A program made the position numbers and the translations under genes. The notes under the pieces were generated by a model. That model worked only from the letters and a program-made list of their open reading frames with translations. It was not told the origin of the DNA and searched no databases. This document shows positions 53,453 to 61,866 of a DNA stretch of 64,000 nucleotides, piece after piece. The stretch covers positions 124,001 through 188,000 of the forward strand of contig DAINDF010000001.1 in assembly GCA_036732005.1 (NCBI GenBank). The letters are read 5' to 3'. This DNA is from UBA1926 sp036732005 (GTDB lineage: Bacteria; Planctomycetota; Phycisphaerae; Phycisphaerales; UBA1924). How positions within the stretch are numbered: position 1 is the first letter of the stretch; each line of letters opens with the position of its first letter.

Positions 53453-55216
53453 ATGGCATTCCAGACACCCATCACGATCCGCCAGGCCCTCAAGCACATC
53501 GAGCGGAACGACTACGCGTTGCCGGCGATTCAACGGGAGTTCGTCTGGCCGCCGGAGAAGATCTGTGCCCTCTTCGACAGCCTGCTCCGGGGGTATCCGA
53601 TCGGGTCGTTCCTGTTTTGGACCGTGGAGGCGACGAACAGCCGCGAGTTCAAGTTCTACGACTTCGTCCGCGACTACCACAAGCGGGACAATCCGCATTG
53701 CCCGCCCTTGGAGATCATGGACGCACGCCCGCTCACGGCCGTGCTCGACGGGCAGCAGCGGCTGACGGCCTTCAACATCGCCCTTCGCGGCAGCATGGCG
53801 GTGAAGGAGCCGCGGAAGTGGTGGACCAGCCCCGATGCGTTCCCTCGGAAGCGGCTGTGCCTGAATCTCGCCCGCGAGGCCGACGAGAACGAAGCAGGGC
53901 TGCGGTACGATTTCAAGTTTCTGACTGAGGAGCGTTCGGCGGAGCGAACCGACGGAGAGCTGTGGTTCCCCGTCCGGCAGATCCTTGAGTTCCAGAACGC
54001 GGGCCCGGCCATCCAGGCATATCTGAACAAGCACGGGCTCGCCGGCAGCGAGCACGCCTTCAACCTGCTGTACGAGCTGTACGCGGTCGTCAACGACAAG
54101 CCGACGATCAGCTTCTTCCTGGAGGAAGAGCAGGACCTGGACAAGGTGCTGAACATCTTCATCCGGGTGAACAGCGGAGCGACGCCGCTGAGCTACTCCG
54201 ACCTGCTGATGAGCATCGCGACGGCGGCGTGGACGGACCTCGACGCTCGCGAAGCGATCCACGAACTCGTCGACGACCTGAACGACACGCGAGACGGATT
54301 CGCGATCAGCAAGGACTTCGTGCTGAAGGCCGGGCTGATGCTGGCGGACATCTCCAGCGTGGGCTTCAAGGTCACGAACTTCAAGGCCAAGAACATGGCC
54401 ATCCTAGAGAACAACTGGAATGCGATCGCGAAGGCTCTGAGGCTGGCGGTGCGGCTCGCCGCGGAGTTTGGGTTCTCCGGACAGACGCTCTCGGCAGACA
54501 GTGCGTTGCTCCCGATCGCGTACTCGCTGCACCAGCGGGGACTCGATGAGTCCTATCTGACGGCGTCGAAGTGGCGGGATGATCGGGAGGCGATCAAGGG
54601 ATGGCTGATCCGGTCGCTGCTGAAGTCCGGCATCTGGGGGTCCGGCCTGGACACGACTCTGACTTCACTTCGTGAGGTGCTTAAGGCACACGGGGCGGAG
54701 CGGTTCCCCGTGGCTGAGCTTGAAGCGGAGATGGCTCGCCGCGGTCGTGGGTTGCGGTTCACGGAAGAGGAGGTCGAAGACCTGGTCGAGATCGCGTATG
54801 GCGACCGCCGGTGCTTCCCGCTGCTCGCTCTGCTCTTCCCGTTCGTCGACCTCCGCAACGAGTTCCACATCGACCACGTGTTCCCGAGGTCGCGATTCGA
54901 CAAGCGTCGCTTGTCGGCCGCGGGGATGACGGCTGAGCAGGCGGAGCTGGCTCGGGAGCGGCGAGACTTCCTTCCGAACCTCCAGCTCCTCCAGGGCCGG
55001 CTCAATCAATCCAAGGGGAACAAGATGCCCGCCGACTGGCTCAGTGCGGAGTTCGCTGACGAGCGGGCTCGCGGCGAGAACGTGGCGAGACACGAGCTTG
55101 GCGATGTTCCGGCAGGCTTCGAGGGGTTCGACGCCTTCTATCAGCAGCGGCGGGAACGGCTCAAGCAGCGAATCCGAGACGTGCTCGGGGTCAAGGAGTC
55201 GGTGGTCACGGCCTAA
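53453..55216 (+). CDS. DUF262 protein with C-terminal HNH-type domain (GmrSD-like)
   Basis: The 587-residue protein begins with the DUF262/ParB-Srx-like domain: ALPAIQREFVWPPEKI and the signature LDGQQRLTAF at about 98-107. A helical middle follows. The C-terminal part has FHIDHVFPRSRF at about 470 and NLQLLQGRLNQSKGNKMP, the DUF1524-type HNH/His-Me finger pattern with paired His-Asp-His. GmrSD type IV restriction enzymes combine these domains to cut modified DNA. Here it may be the nuclease arm of the cassette. Motif residues are intact. Confidence 0.9.
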   Translation: MAFQTPITIRQALKHIERNDYALPAIQREFVWPPEKICALFDSLLRGYPIGSFLFWTVEATNSREFKFYDFVRDYHKRDNPHCPPLEIMDARPLTAVLDGQQRLTAFNIALRGSMAVKEPRKWWTSPDAFPRKRLCLNLAREADENEAGLRYDFKFLTEERSAERTDGELWFPVRQILEFQNAGPAIQAYLNKHGLAGSEHAFNLLYELYAVVNDKPTISFFLEEEQDLDKVLNIFIRVNSGATPLSYSDLLMSIATAAWTDLDAREAIHELVDDLNDTRDGFAISKDFVLKAGLMLADISSVGFKVTNFKAKNMAILENNWNAIAKALRLAVRLAAEFGFSGQTLSADSALLPIAYSLHQRGLDESYLTASKWRDDREAIKGWLIRSLLKSGIWGSGLDTTLTSLREVLKAHGAERFPVAELEAEMARRGRGLRFTEEEVEDLVEIAYGDRRCFPLLALLFPFVDLRNEFHIDHVFPRSRFDKRRLSAAGMTAEQAELARERRDFLPNLQLLQGRLNQSKGNKMPADWLSAEFADERARGENVARHELGDVPAGFEGFDAFYQQRRERLKQRIRDVLGVKESVVTA

Positions 55217-55252
55217 CCAACCGGACCCCAGGTACAGCACGAGGACCGATAC

Positions 55253-58200
55253 ATGGCGATCAGCAATCACGAACGAGTCGGGAAGGCACTGGGGCTGCTC
55301 AAGAATGGCCTCGGTCCGTTTGTTGAGCGAGAGCTAAAAGCTCAGTTCAACGACGGATGGGAGGCGGAGCTTCAGGCAACGCTCTCGGATACGCGGTTGG
55401 GCAGTCGCGACAAGGGAGCAGAGTCTTTGCAGGATGTCGCGGTGCAACTCGTGACGATGGACCGCCATTGGGGGGCCGTGTTCCGGAAGACGCTCAGCAA
55501 GGCCCACCGGAGTCTGGTCAATGAGCTGCTCGATGTCCGCCACAGGTGGGCTCACCAGCAGGCATTCTCCGGCGATGACTGCGACCGAGCCCTCGACTCG
55601 ATGGCGAGGCTACTCTCCGCGGTCTCGGCTCCCGAGGCAGACGAAGTCGGCAAGATGAAGATGGAGCTTCGCCGCCTGATCTTCGACGAGCAGGTCCGCA
55701 GCGAGAAGCGGAAGACCGCCGGCACCACCATCGAGAGTGCCGGAAGCACAAGCCTCAAGGCGTGGCGTGAGATCGTGACGCCCCACCCCGACGTCGCGAG
55801 CGGCAGGTATCAACAGGCCGAGTTCGCGGCCGATCTGTGGCAAGTGCACCTTGGAGAGGGCACGGCCGAGTACCGCGATCCCGTCGAGTTCTTCCGCCGA
55901 ACGTATCTGACGGCAAGCCTTCGGCAGATGCTGGTTGGAGCCGTCCGTCGGCTGACTGGCGACGGTGGCGACCCCGTCGTACAGCTCCAGACGAACTTCG
56001 GCGGCGGCAAGACGCACTCAATGCTCGCTCTGTACCACTTGTTCTCCGGCATCACCGCAGCGGAGCTGCCAGGTGCGGACGAGGTGCTGAAGGAGGCGGA
56101 GGCGACCAAGCTCGTCAAGGCCCAGCGAGTGGTTCTGGTGGGCAACAAAATCTCTCCCGGCAACCCCGTCACCAAAGAGGATGGTACCGTCGTCCACACT
56201 CTGTGGGGTGAACTCGCTTGGCAACTCGGCTATGCCGCGGGAGGGGTCAAAGAAGCTAGGAAGGCCTTCGACCGCGTCAGACTGGACGATGAGCGAGCGA
56301 CGAGCCCGGGAGACAAGCTGCGTGAGTTGATGACGCAGTACGGGCCATGCATCATCCTGATTGACGAATGGGTCGCGTACGCGAGACAGCTCCATGACCA
56401 GAGCGACCTTCCTGCCGGCTCCTTTGAAACGCAGTTCACATTCGCCCAAGCACTGACCGAGTCGGCGAAGCTCGCCAAGAACTGTTTGCTCGTCATCAGC
56501 CTACCGGCATCGGATACCGCGACGTCTCCTCACGCACAGGCCGACGACATCGAGGTTGGTGGACAGCGAGGCCGGGAAGCTCTAAGCAGGCTCCAGAACG
56601 TGATCGGCCGCGTTGAGTCTTCATGGCGCCCAGCCAGTGCCGAAGAGGGCTTCGAGATTGTGCGGCGGAGACTGTTCCAGCCTCTGACGGGACCGGCTCA
56701 GTTCAAGGATCGTGATGTTACAGCTCGTGGATTCGCCGACCTCTATCGAGACCAGGCGAATGAGTTCCCGCCGGAGTGTCGAGACGCCGACTACGAGAGG
56801 CGGATCAAGGCGGCCTTCCCGATTCACCCAGAGATCTTCGACCGTCTCTACACGGACTGGTCCACACTCGTGAAGTTCCAGCGGACCCGAGGCGTGCTGC
56901 GACTGATGGCAGCGGTCATCCACAGCCTTTGGGAAAAGGGCGACCGCAATCCGCTCATTCTCCCTGCCAACATTCCGATCGATGACCCGAGGGTGCAGTT
57001 CGAGCTGACCCGATACCTCTCCGACAACTGGGTGCCGGTCATCGAGAAGGATGTCGATGGCCCTGCGTCGCTGCCTCTGCGACTCGACGGTGATCTTCCG
57101 GGTTTGGGCAAATTCTCGGCTTGCAGACGAGTCGCCAGAACGATCTACATGGGGTCGGCACCGCTCTCTCAAGCGGCCCACCGGGGGCTTGAGGACCGTC
57201 GTGTCAAGCTCGGGTGCGTCATGCCCGGCGAAACTACAGCGGTCTTTGGAGATGCATTGCGACGGCTCACTGCCGCCGCGACATATCTGTACCAGGATGG
57301 GGCACGCTACTGGTATTCGACGCAGCCGACTGTCACCAAGCTCGCAGACGATCGGGCGGAGCAGCTCAAGAGGGAGCCAGACAAGGTTGTCCAAGAACTC
57401 GACAAGAGGCTCCGAGCGGACCTCCGGTCGAAAGGCGACTTCCCGCGGGTTCACCCGATGCCCCAATCCGGTGGCGATGTCGATGACACGCCGGAGGCAG
57501 GTCTTGTGGTCCTCGGAGTGGAGCACTCCTACTCGAAGCAAGCCGGCAACAAGGCAGAGGCGGCTGCCAAGGAAATCCTGGAGTCACGTGGAAGCAGCCC
57601 GAGGATCTTTCGCAATGCTCTGGTGTTCCTTGCCGCGGACCAGACGCGGCTTCAGGACCTCGACGACGCGGTACGAAAGTACCTCGCATGGTGTTCGATT
57701 CTCGATGAGAAAGAGACACTTGACCTCGCTCCACAGCAGGTGAAGCAAGCAGAGACGCAGCGTAACTCTGCCAACAACGCGGTCAGTGCCCGTGTGCCAG
57801 AAACGTTCCAGTGGCTTATCGTCCCAGGTCAAGACACTCCTCAGGCGGGCGTTGAGTGGCAGGTCATGCGGCTGAACGGTGGCGATTCTCTTGCGAGCAG
57901 GGCAAGCAAGAAGCTCCGCAACGATGAGCTTCTGCTCGTGACGCTGGCTCCGACACGGCTGCGGATGGAACTCGACCGTGTACCACTGTGGGCGGACGGC
58001 CACGTTTCCGTCAAGCAACTGACCGAGTACTTCGGAAGGTACATCTACCTACCTCGGTTGAGTGGGCCGTCTGTACTGCTCCGGGCGATTCGTGAGGGCC
58101 TATCGCTCCTGACGTGGCGGCAGGAGTCATTTGCGTTCGCAGACTCGTTTGACGCTGAATCGAAGCGGTACCGCGGACTCCGGGGTGGGCAGCAGATCGA

Positions 58201-58621
58201 GTCGGTGGAACCTGATTCGGCAGCGTTGCTCGTGAAGCCCGAGGTCGCCACCCCTCAGATGGACCAAGAGCAGCCCACGCCGACTGCTGCCGAAGTACCT
58301 GCGGGGGATGCGAAGGGCGGCGACCCAGGACCATTGGCCCCGAACACGCCGGATTCGGCGACCCCGGCCGACGCTACCCCACCCAAGCTGCGACGCTACC
58401 ACGGGTCGATTGAACTCAACTCAACACGAGTCGGACGCGACGCGGGCAAGGTCGCCGACGAGGTCATTGCGCATCTCGTCGGACTCATTGGGTCCCGCGT
58501 TCGGGTCACGCTAGAGATCGAAGCAGAGATTCCTGATGGGGCGCCGGAGCACGTCGTTCGGACCGTTACAGAGAACAGCAGAACGCTCAAGTTCAAGAGC
58601 CACGGGTTCGAAAGCGTCTGA
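55253..58621 (+). CDS. DUF499 AAA-type ATPase with N-terminal Swt1-like HEPN domain
   Basis: The 1122-residue protein opens with a helical domain of about 150 residues containing RHRWAH at 96-101, an Rx4H motif typical of Swt1-family HEPN domains, many of which are RNases. The DUF499 ATPase follows: P-loop FGGGKTHS at about 248 and Walker B CIILIDEWVAYARQ at about 364. The C-terminal tail after a Pro/Ala linker (about 1000-1040) has RVRVTLEIEAEIPDG. It ends the cassette, 36 nt after the DUF262 gene, and its last 29 nt overlap the convergent Rep-like gene. DUF499 proteins accompany DUF1156 methylases in archaeal and bacterial defence islands. Confidence 0.9.
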   Translation: MAISNHERVGKALGLLKNGLGPFVERELKAQFNDGWEAELQATLSDTRLGSRDKGAESLQDVAVQLVTMDRHWGAVFRKTLSKAHRSLVNELLDVRHRWAHQQAFSGDDCDRALDSMARLLSAVSAPEADEVGKMKMELRRLIFDEQVRSEKRKTAGTTIESAGSTSLKAWREIVTPHPDVASGRYQQAEFAADLWQVHLGEGTAEYRDPVEFFRRTYLTASLRQMLVGAVRRLTGDGGDPVVQLQTNFGGGKTHSMLALYHLFSGITAAELPGADEVLKEAEATKLVKAQRVVLVGNKISPGNPVTKEDGTVVHTLWGELAWQLGYAAGGVKEARKAFDRVRLDDERATSPGDKLRELMTQYGPCIILIDEWVAYARQLHDQSDLPAGSFETQFTFAQALTESAKLAKNCLLVISLPASDTATSPHAQADDIEVGGQRGREALSRLQNVIGRVESSWRPASAEEGFEIVRRRLFQPLTGPAQFKDRDVTARGFADLYRDQANEFPPECRDADYERRIKAAFPIHPEIFDRLYTDWSTLVKFQRTRGVLRLMAAVIHSLWEKGDRNPLILPANIPIDDPRVQFELTRYLSDNWVPVIEKDVDGPASLPLRLDGDLPGLGKFSACRRVARTIYMGSAPLSQAAHRGLEDRRVKLGCVMPGETTAVFGDALRRLTAAATYLYQDGARYWYSTQPTVTKLADDRAEQLKREPDKVVQELDKRLRADLRSKGDFPRVHPMPQSGGDVDDTPEAGLVVLGVEHSYSKQAGNKAEAAAKEILESRGSSPRIFRNALVFLAADQTRLQDLDDAVRKYLAWCSILDEKETLDLAPQQVKQAETQRNSANNAVSARVPETFQWLIVPGQDTPQAGVEWQVMRLNGGDSLASRASKKLRNDELLLVTLAPTRLRMELDRVPLWADGHVSVKQLTEYFGRYIYLPRLSGPSVLLRAIREGLSLLTWRQESFAFADSFDAESKRYRGLRGGQQIESVEPDSAALLVKPEVATPQMDQEQPTPTAAEVPAGDAKGGDPGPLAPNTPDSATPADATPPKLRRYHGSIELNSTRVGRDAGKVADEVIAHLVGLIGSRVRVTLEIEAEIPDGAPEHVVRTVTENSRTLKFKSHGFESV

Positions 58622-59705
58622 TCCCGCTACCTTCGTGCGGGACGACCTTGCCCCGCATTCGGCGACCATTGTCTTCATCCAGACCCGATAGGAAGTGAAA
58701 CGCACGCGACCTCACCATCCATACAAAGAGCCCGCACGTACTTCGCGTCGAGACACGTGTCGCGTGAGCTGCACATGCAAAGACAGCCAGAATCTCCGCC
58801 TCGGTCTTCCGAACCCATCCCCGCAGCCTTGCCTGCTTGAACAGGGCCGCCAACCGCCATGGGTCATTCAGGTCCGCCTCCGTCACGTTGCTCAGGTCCG
58901 GTTCCTTCGCTCGTGTGCGAGCACCAGCCGGGCCCGCCGCCCGGGCGGGTTCCTGGTGATCAACTCTCCGTGAGGAGAGTTTCTTGTGCTTCTCTGGGGG
59001 TGCGGATTCGGTTGTGGATTGTCGCTGCCGGGGTGCGGGGTCGCTGCCCCAGTCCAGGCTCACGACCTGCGGCGACCCCAACCGGTTGAGCCGGAGCTGA
59101 TCCGCCGCGACCGACCGGAGCACGCCCAGGCAGAGCAGGCGTGCTCGTGCTTCCTTCACCGCCCGAATGGCGACGCCGAAGACGTCCGCGACCCAGGAGG
59201 CCTTGCACCACCCACCGGAACGGCAAACACCGTTCTTGTAGAACACGCAGCGGAGCAGGTGTCCGAGCACCGTGGCGATGAACGCTCGTCCGCGGCTCTT
59301 CGCCAGAAGTCGGAGCAGAGGCCTAGGCACGGGGATGGGTCGGCCAGGATCCTCGCGAGCTTCGTACGGAACGGTGTCGATGGCGTCCTCGCAGAACTGG
59401 AGCAGTCCATGCCTCTCCAGGCGATTTATTGACCGTCGGACGTGCTCGCCCCCGACCCCTCCGACCAGGCCGTGCAACTCTTCGAGGCTGAAGCGGGGCG
59501 TGCGGCCTGCTTCGAGCGTGCATCGGCGTGCCAGCAGCTCGTGGCTCGCGAGCCACACCCGAAGGTCTCGCAGCTCGATGTCGCCCGACCGCAAACACGA
59601 CCATGCGGCTTGGATGCTGTGCTCGTGGATGAAGCAGAAGCCACCCCGGGGCTTGCGTGCCTCGATGTGCCAGTCCCGCCCTCGGGCGTACGTGATCGTC
59701 GTCAT
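58593..59705 (-). CDS. Double winged-helix Rep-like DNA-binding protein
   Basis: The ATG at 59705 follows GGAGGGG and gives 370 residues; the longer open frame extends into the repeat-rich gap. Two winged-helix-like units are visible: SLEELHGLVGGVGGEHVRRS (about 73-95) with RLERHGLLQF, and WCKASWVADVFGVAIRAVKE (about 165-190) with LLCLGVL. Such tandem winged helices occur in plasmid replication initiators. A disordered linker and a helical C-terminus (about 285-340) follow. It is divergent from parA and convergent with, and overlapping, the DUF499 gene. Replication initiation is an inference; it could be a transcription regulator. Confidence 0.7.
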   Translation of the reverse strand: MTTITYARGRDWHIEARKPRGGFCFIHEHSIQAAWSCLRSGDIELRDLRVWLASHELLARRCTLEAGRTPRFSLEELHGLVGGVGGEHVRRSINRLERHGLLQFCEDAIDTVPYEAREDPGRPIPVPRPLLRLLAKSRGRAFIATVLGHLLRCVFYKNGVCRSGGWCKASWVADVFGVAIRAVKEARARLLCLGVLRSVAADQLRLNRLGSPQVVSLDWGSDPAPRQRQSTTESAPPEKHKKLSSRRVDHQEPARAAGPAGARTRAKEPDLSNVTEADLNDPWRLAALFKQARLRGWVRKTEAEILAVFACAAHATRVSTRSTCGLFVWMVRSRAFHFLSGLDEDNGRRMRGKVVPHEGSGIRRFRTRGS

Positions 59706-59851
59706 GGTCCCCTCCCTCTCGATGCGGCGAGTGCTCGCCGTGTGGAGAGACCGGAGTCGGCGGAAGAGCCAACCGTTGACGACTCGGCACGAAGTGTCGT
59801 AGTTTCGAGTCATCGGCTCGGTGTGCGTCCGTGGTCGATCTCCAGTCTCAG

Positions 59852-59875
59852 CGGCCGCCGAAGTCTCGGCGGCCG
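59852..59875 (+). terminator. Perfect 10-bp hairpin, terminator-like
   Basis: CGGCCGCCGA/TCGGCGGCCG with loop AGTC is followed by TTCCCTTTCC on the plus strand. It could end a plus-strand transcript that runs antisense to the Rep-like mRNA leader or read-through from the DUF499 gene. Confidence 0.55.
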
Positions 59876-59948
59876 TTCCCTTTCCATTCTCACCTTGTCC
59901 CACTTCGATGCGTCCGTGCAAGACCCTTGTGCGGCCGGATGGCGTCAC

Positions 59949-60008
59949 GGCGTTGACGCCTTGATGGCCCGGTCGGCGTGGTGGCGTTGACGCCGAATCA
60001 CCGTTGAC
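59949..60008. repeat. Phased CGTTGAC repeats with two palindromic GGCGTTGACGCC copies
   Basis: GGCGTTGACGCC occurs at 59949-59960 and 59983-59994, an inverted GGCGT/ACGCC pair around TG. The CGTTGAC core recurs at 60002. Core starts are 34 and 17 bp apart, a multiple of 17, which puts copies in regular phase as for iterons or ParB/ParA operator sites. They lie 150-210 bp upstream of the parA start. Confidence 0.6.
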
Positions 60009-60160
60009 TTCGTTCTCCGAGTTGTGGCAGTCTCGCGGGTGCCGGTGTGGCGTCGTGGCCTTCGAGCCAGGACGCCGCGATGGCCAGCGGGATGGAGCGT
60101 GGCAATGCCAACCGCTCATCCGGTCGGGCCCCGGCCATAACCACACAACAGGAGAAACAC

Positions 60161-61051
60161 ATGAACGGACTCGAAACCCTCTGGGGTGGGACGGTCATCG
60201 CCGTCGGCAACCAGAAGGGCGGCGTCGGCAAGACCACCACCGCCGTCCACATCGCCCGCGGCCTTGCCAACCGCGGCCACCGCACGGTGCTCTGGGACCT
60301 GGACCCGTCCGCAGGAGCCACCAAACACCTCGGCCTCAGCCCTGATGTTTACGCCGGCACGCTGGAGCTGCTGCTCGGCGAGGTCACACCAACCGAAGCG
60401 ATCGTGAGTCGGGGCGAGACGGACCCGTGGCTCCCGGACCGGCTCGACCTCATCCCGGCAAAGCGACGGCTCGAAACCATCGATGCTGAACTCGCCGCCC
60501 GCTCACGGTTTTGGAACCGGCTCGACGTGCTCGGGGACGCCCTGCAAACACTCCGCGACCGGTACGACGTCATCGTGCTCGACACCCCGCCGAGCACAGT
60601 GCTCTCGCCGGCCCTCTCGGCCTACGCCCACTCGGATTGGTTCCTGCTGGCTGCGACGCCCGACCCGCTCGCCATCACCGGCCTTGCCGACGCCTTCCGG
60701 GACATGACCGCAGTCCGCTCGGGGCCGAACCCCAAGCTACAACTGCTCGGCGTGGTGCTCAACGCCGTGGACATCCGGACCCGGCTCGCCAGGGAACTGC
60801 TCGCCTACGTCGACCAGACGTTCGCCATGCCGCCGGGCAACACGTTCCGGTTCACGCCCGCCATCAGCCGCTCCACGGTCGTGCCGACCGCCCAGAAGGT
60901 CGGCCGGCCCGTGCCCGACGCCTTCCCCGACCACCCGGTCGCCCGGGAGTTCGGCGAACTGGCCGGGAGCGTCGAAACACGCCTTGTCCTCGCCCAGCGA
61001 GGGCTCGGCTCACTCACCGAAACGGAGGTCGACGATGAGTTCCCAATCTGA
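60161..61051 (+). CDS. parA: ParA-family partition ATPase
   Basis: The 296-residue protein has the deviant Walker A NQKGGVGKTTTAVHIA at about 18-33, VLWDLDPSAGATKHLG (Walker A' region) and VIVLDTPPS, all as in ParA/Soj. ATP-driven ParA patterns separate plasmid or element copies by binding nonspecific DNA. The ATG follows AGGAG with 7-nt spacing. The end overlaps the next gene by 17 nt. No long N-terminal DNA-binding extension is present, so it is of the short (type Ib-like) class, which usually pairs with a small partner. Confidence 0.95.
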   Translation: MNGLETLWGGTVIAVGNQKGGVGKTTTAVHIARGLANRGHRTVLWDLDPSAGATKHLGLSPDVYAGTLELLLGEVTPTEAIVSRGETDPWLPDRLDLIPAKRRLETIDAELAARSRFWNRLDVLGDALQTLRDRYDVIVLDTPPSTVLSPALSAYAHSDWFLLAATPDPLAITGLADAFRDMTAVRSGPNPKLQLLGVVLNAVDIRTRLARELLAYVDQTFAMPPGNTFRFTPAISRSTVVPTAQKVGRPVPDAFPDHPVAREFGELAGSVETRLVLAQRGLGSLTETEVDDEFPI

Positions 61052-61463
61052 GAAAGACCGCCCGTTCTCGCCGCTCGCCGGCATCGCGATGGACGCGATG
61101 CTCACACCCAACTCGCCGAAGCCTCAGACGTCGGCCGCTCCGCTTCGCGAGACGCTCGCCGGAGCGACCGAGACCACACTGCGGACTCGGATTCATCCCG
61201 ACGACAAGCGACGGTTCGAGTCGCTGTGTGTCCGGCTGAGCGAGAGCCTGGGAGTCACCGTACGGCCGAGCAACCTGCTCCGTGCCCTGCTCGTGCTCGC
61301 CCATCGGGTCGAGCCCTCGTTGCACAATAAAGCGAGGCACACCCACGGACTGGTTCGCCCCCGGAACGACGACCGCAAGGGCACGGCCGAGTTCGAGCGA
61401 CGGCTCAGCGAAGTGCTGGCCGCGGCCATCGACGAAGCATCGCGGATGTTCCATCGTCGGTAG
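61035..61463 (+). CDS. Small ParA partner, ribbon-helix-helix-like
   Basis: The ATG at 61035 has GGAGG upstream and overlaps parA. The 142-residue protein has a disordered N-terminal 45 residues and a core ETTLRTRIHPDDKRRFESLC, then VRPSNLLRALLVLAHRV, a strand-helix-helix pattern fitting RHH centromere-binding proteins such as ParG-type partners. The C-terminal part is helical. Type Ib ParA proteins pair with such small DNA-binding partners, which bind repeats near the operon. The candidate sites are the CGTTGAC repeats upstream. Confidence 0.75.
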   Translation: MSSQSEKDRPFSPLAGIAMDAMLTPNSPKPQTSAAPLRETLAGATETTLRTRIHPDDKRRFESLCVRLSESLGVTVRPSNLLRALLVLAHRVEPSLHNKARHTHGLVRPRNDDRKGTAEFERRLSEVLAAAIDEASRMFHRR

Positions 61464-61743
61464 TCCGCAGCAAGCGGATGGCCCCGTCGGCCTGCATCGG
61501 TCACGCCGGGCTCCGCTTCGCTCCGCCCGTCATGCCCGCTGCTGGTCGGCCGCCGGGACCGCCGAGGAGTCCATGGTCTCGCTAGACGGCACGCTCCGCG
61601 TGCCCCGCGAGGCCCTATTGCTGGGCTTCCCCGGAGGCGGTCGGAGCGGGAATGCCTCACACGGGGCGAAGACATTCCCGCTCCGCCCGCTGCCGGGAAA
61701 GCGTGGCGGGGCACACCACTGAATGAACAGGAGATGGATGCAC
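61464..61743. other. Hairpin-rich intergenic region
   Basis: This 280-nt stretch contains no supported gene. It has a 7-bp perfect hairpin GGCACGC/GCGTGCC at 61588-61604 and a long imperfect inverted repeat at 61626-61701. An open frame at 61573-61722 (49 codons, GAGGAG just before its ATG) covers the same hairpins and is doubtful. Confidence 0.5.
61626..61701. repeat. Long imperfect inverted repeat (29-nt arms, 18-nt spacer)
   Basis: Arms at 61626-61654 and 61673-61701 pair with only a few mismatches; the inner 12 bp (GGAGCGGGAATG/CATTCCCGCTCC) are perfect. The spacer is 18 nt. It can form a large hairpin in RNA or a cruciform in DNA. It might be a recombination site, an origin-related structure or an RNA leader for the small ORF/HTH/ArdC operon that starts 40 nt later. 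Confidence 0.65.
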
Positions 61744-61866
61744 ATGAACGCACACAGATACATGCCAGAGGGTCACGCAGCAGAACGCTGTTTGGGCCTC
61801 GCGGCCAAACCACGTCTCGCTGAGCCGAACGCTCGGGGACACATCATCATCGACGGTGCCCGATGA
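61744..61866 (+). CDS. Short ORF (40 aa) translationally coupled to the HTH gene
   Basis: An ATG with AGGAG about 9 nt upstream opens 40 codons ending in TGA that overlaps the HTH gene start as ATGA. The product is basic with one Cys, no clear fold. Coupling and ribosome-binding site support translation; a leader-peptide role is possible. Length is too short for strong coding statistics. Confidence 0.45.
   Translation: MNAHRYMPEGHAAERCLGLAAKPRLAEPNARGHIIIDGAR

Larger units (their letters stand above)
59706..60160. other. Repeat-rich intergenic region between Rep-like gene and parA
   Basis: This 455-nt gap has no gene that I can support. It contains four copies of CGTTGAC (59774, 59951, 59985, 60002), two of them within palindromic GGCGTTGACGCC, a perfect hairpin at 59852-59875, and a weak promoter-like TTGACG with TAGTTT at 59776-59805. 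Partition, replication or transcription control sites are likely here. Confidence 0.6.

Noticed and set aside
44461..58621. Calling the cassette classical DISARM
   Set aside because: The DUF1998 protein DrmB, the DrmA helicase and the phospholipase-D protein DrmC are absent, so only a DISARM-related status is supported.
61573..61722. 49-codon open frame with a ribosome-binding-like GAGGAG
   Set aside because: It is made almost wholly of the two hairpins and has no recognisable protein features, so the structure explains it better.
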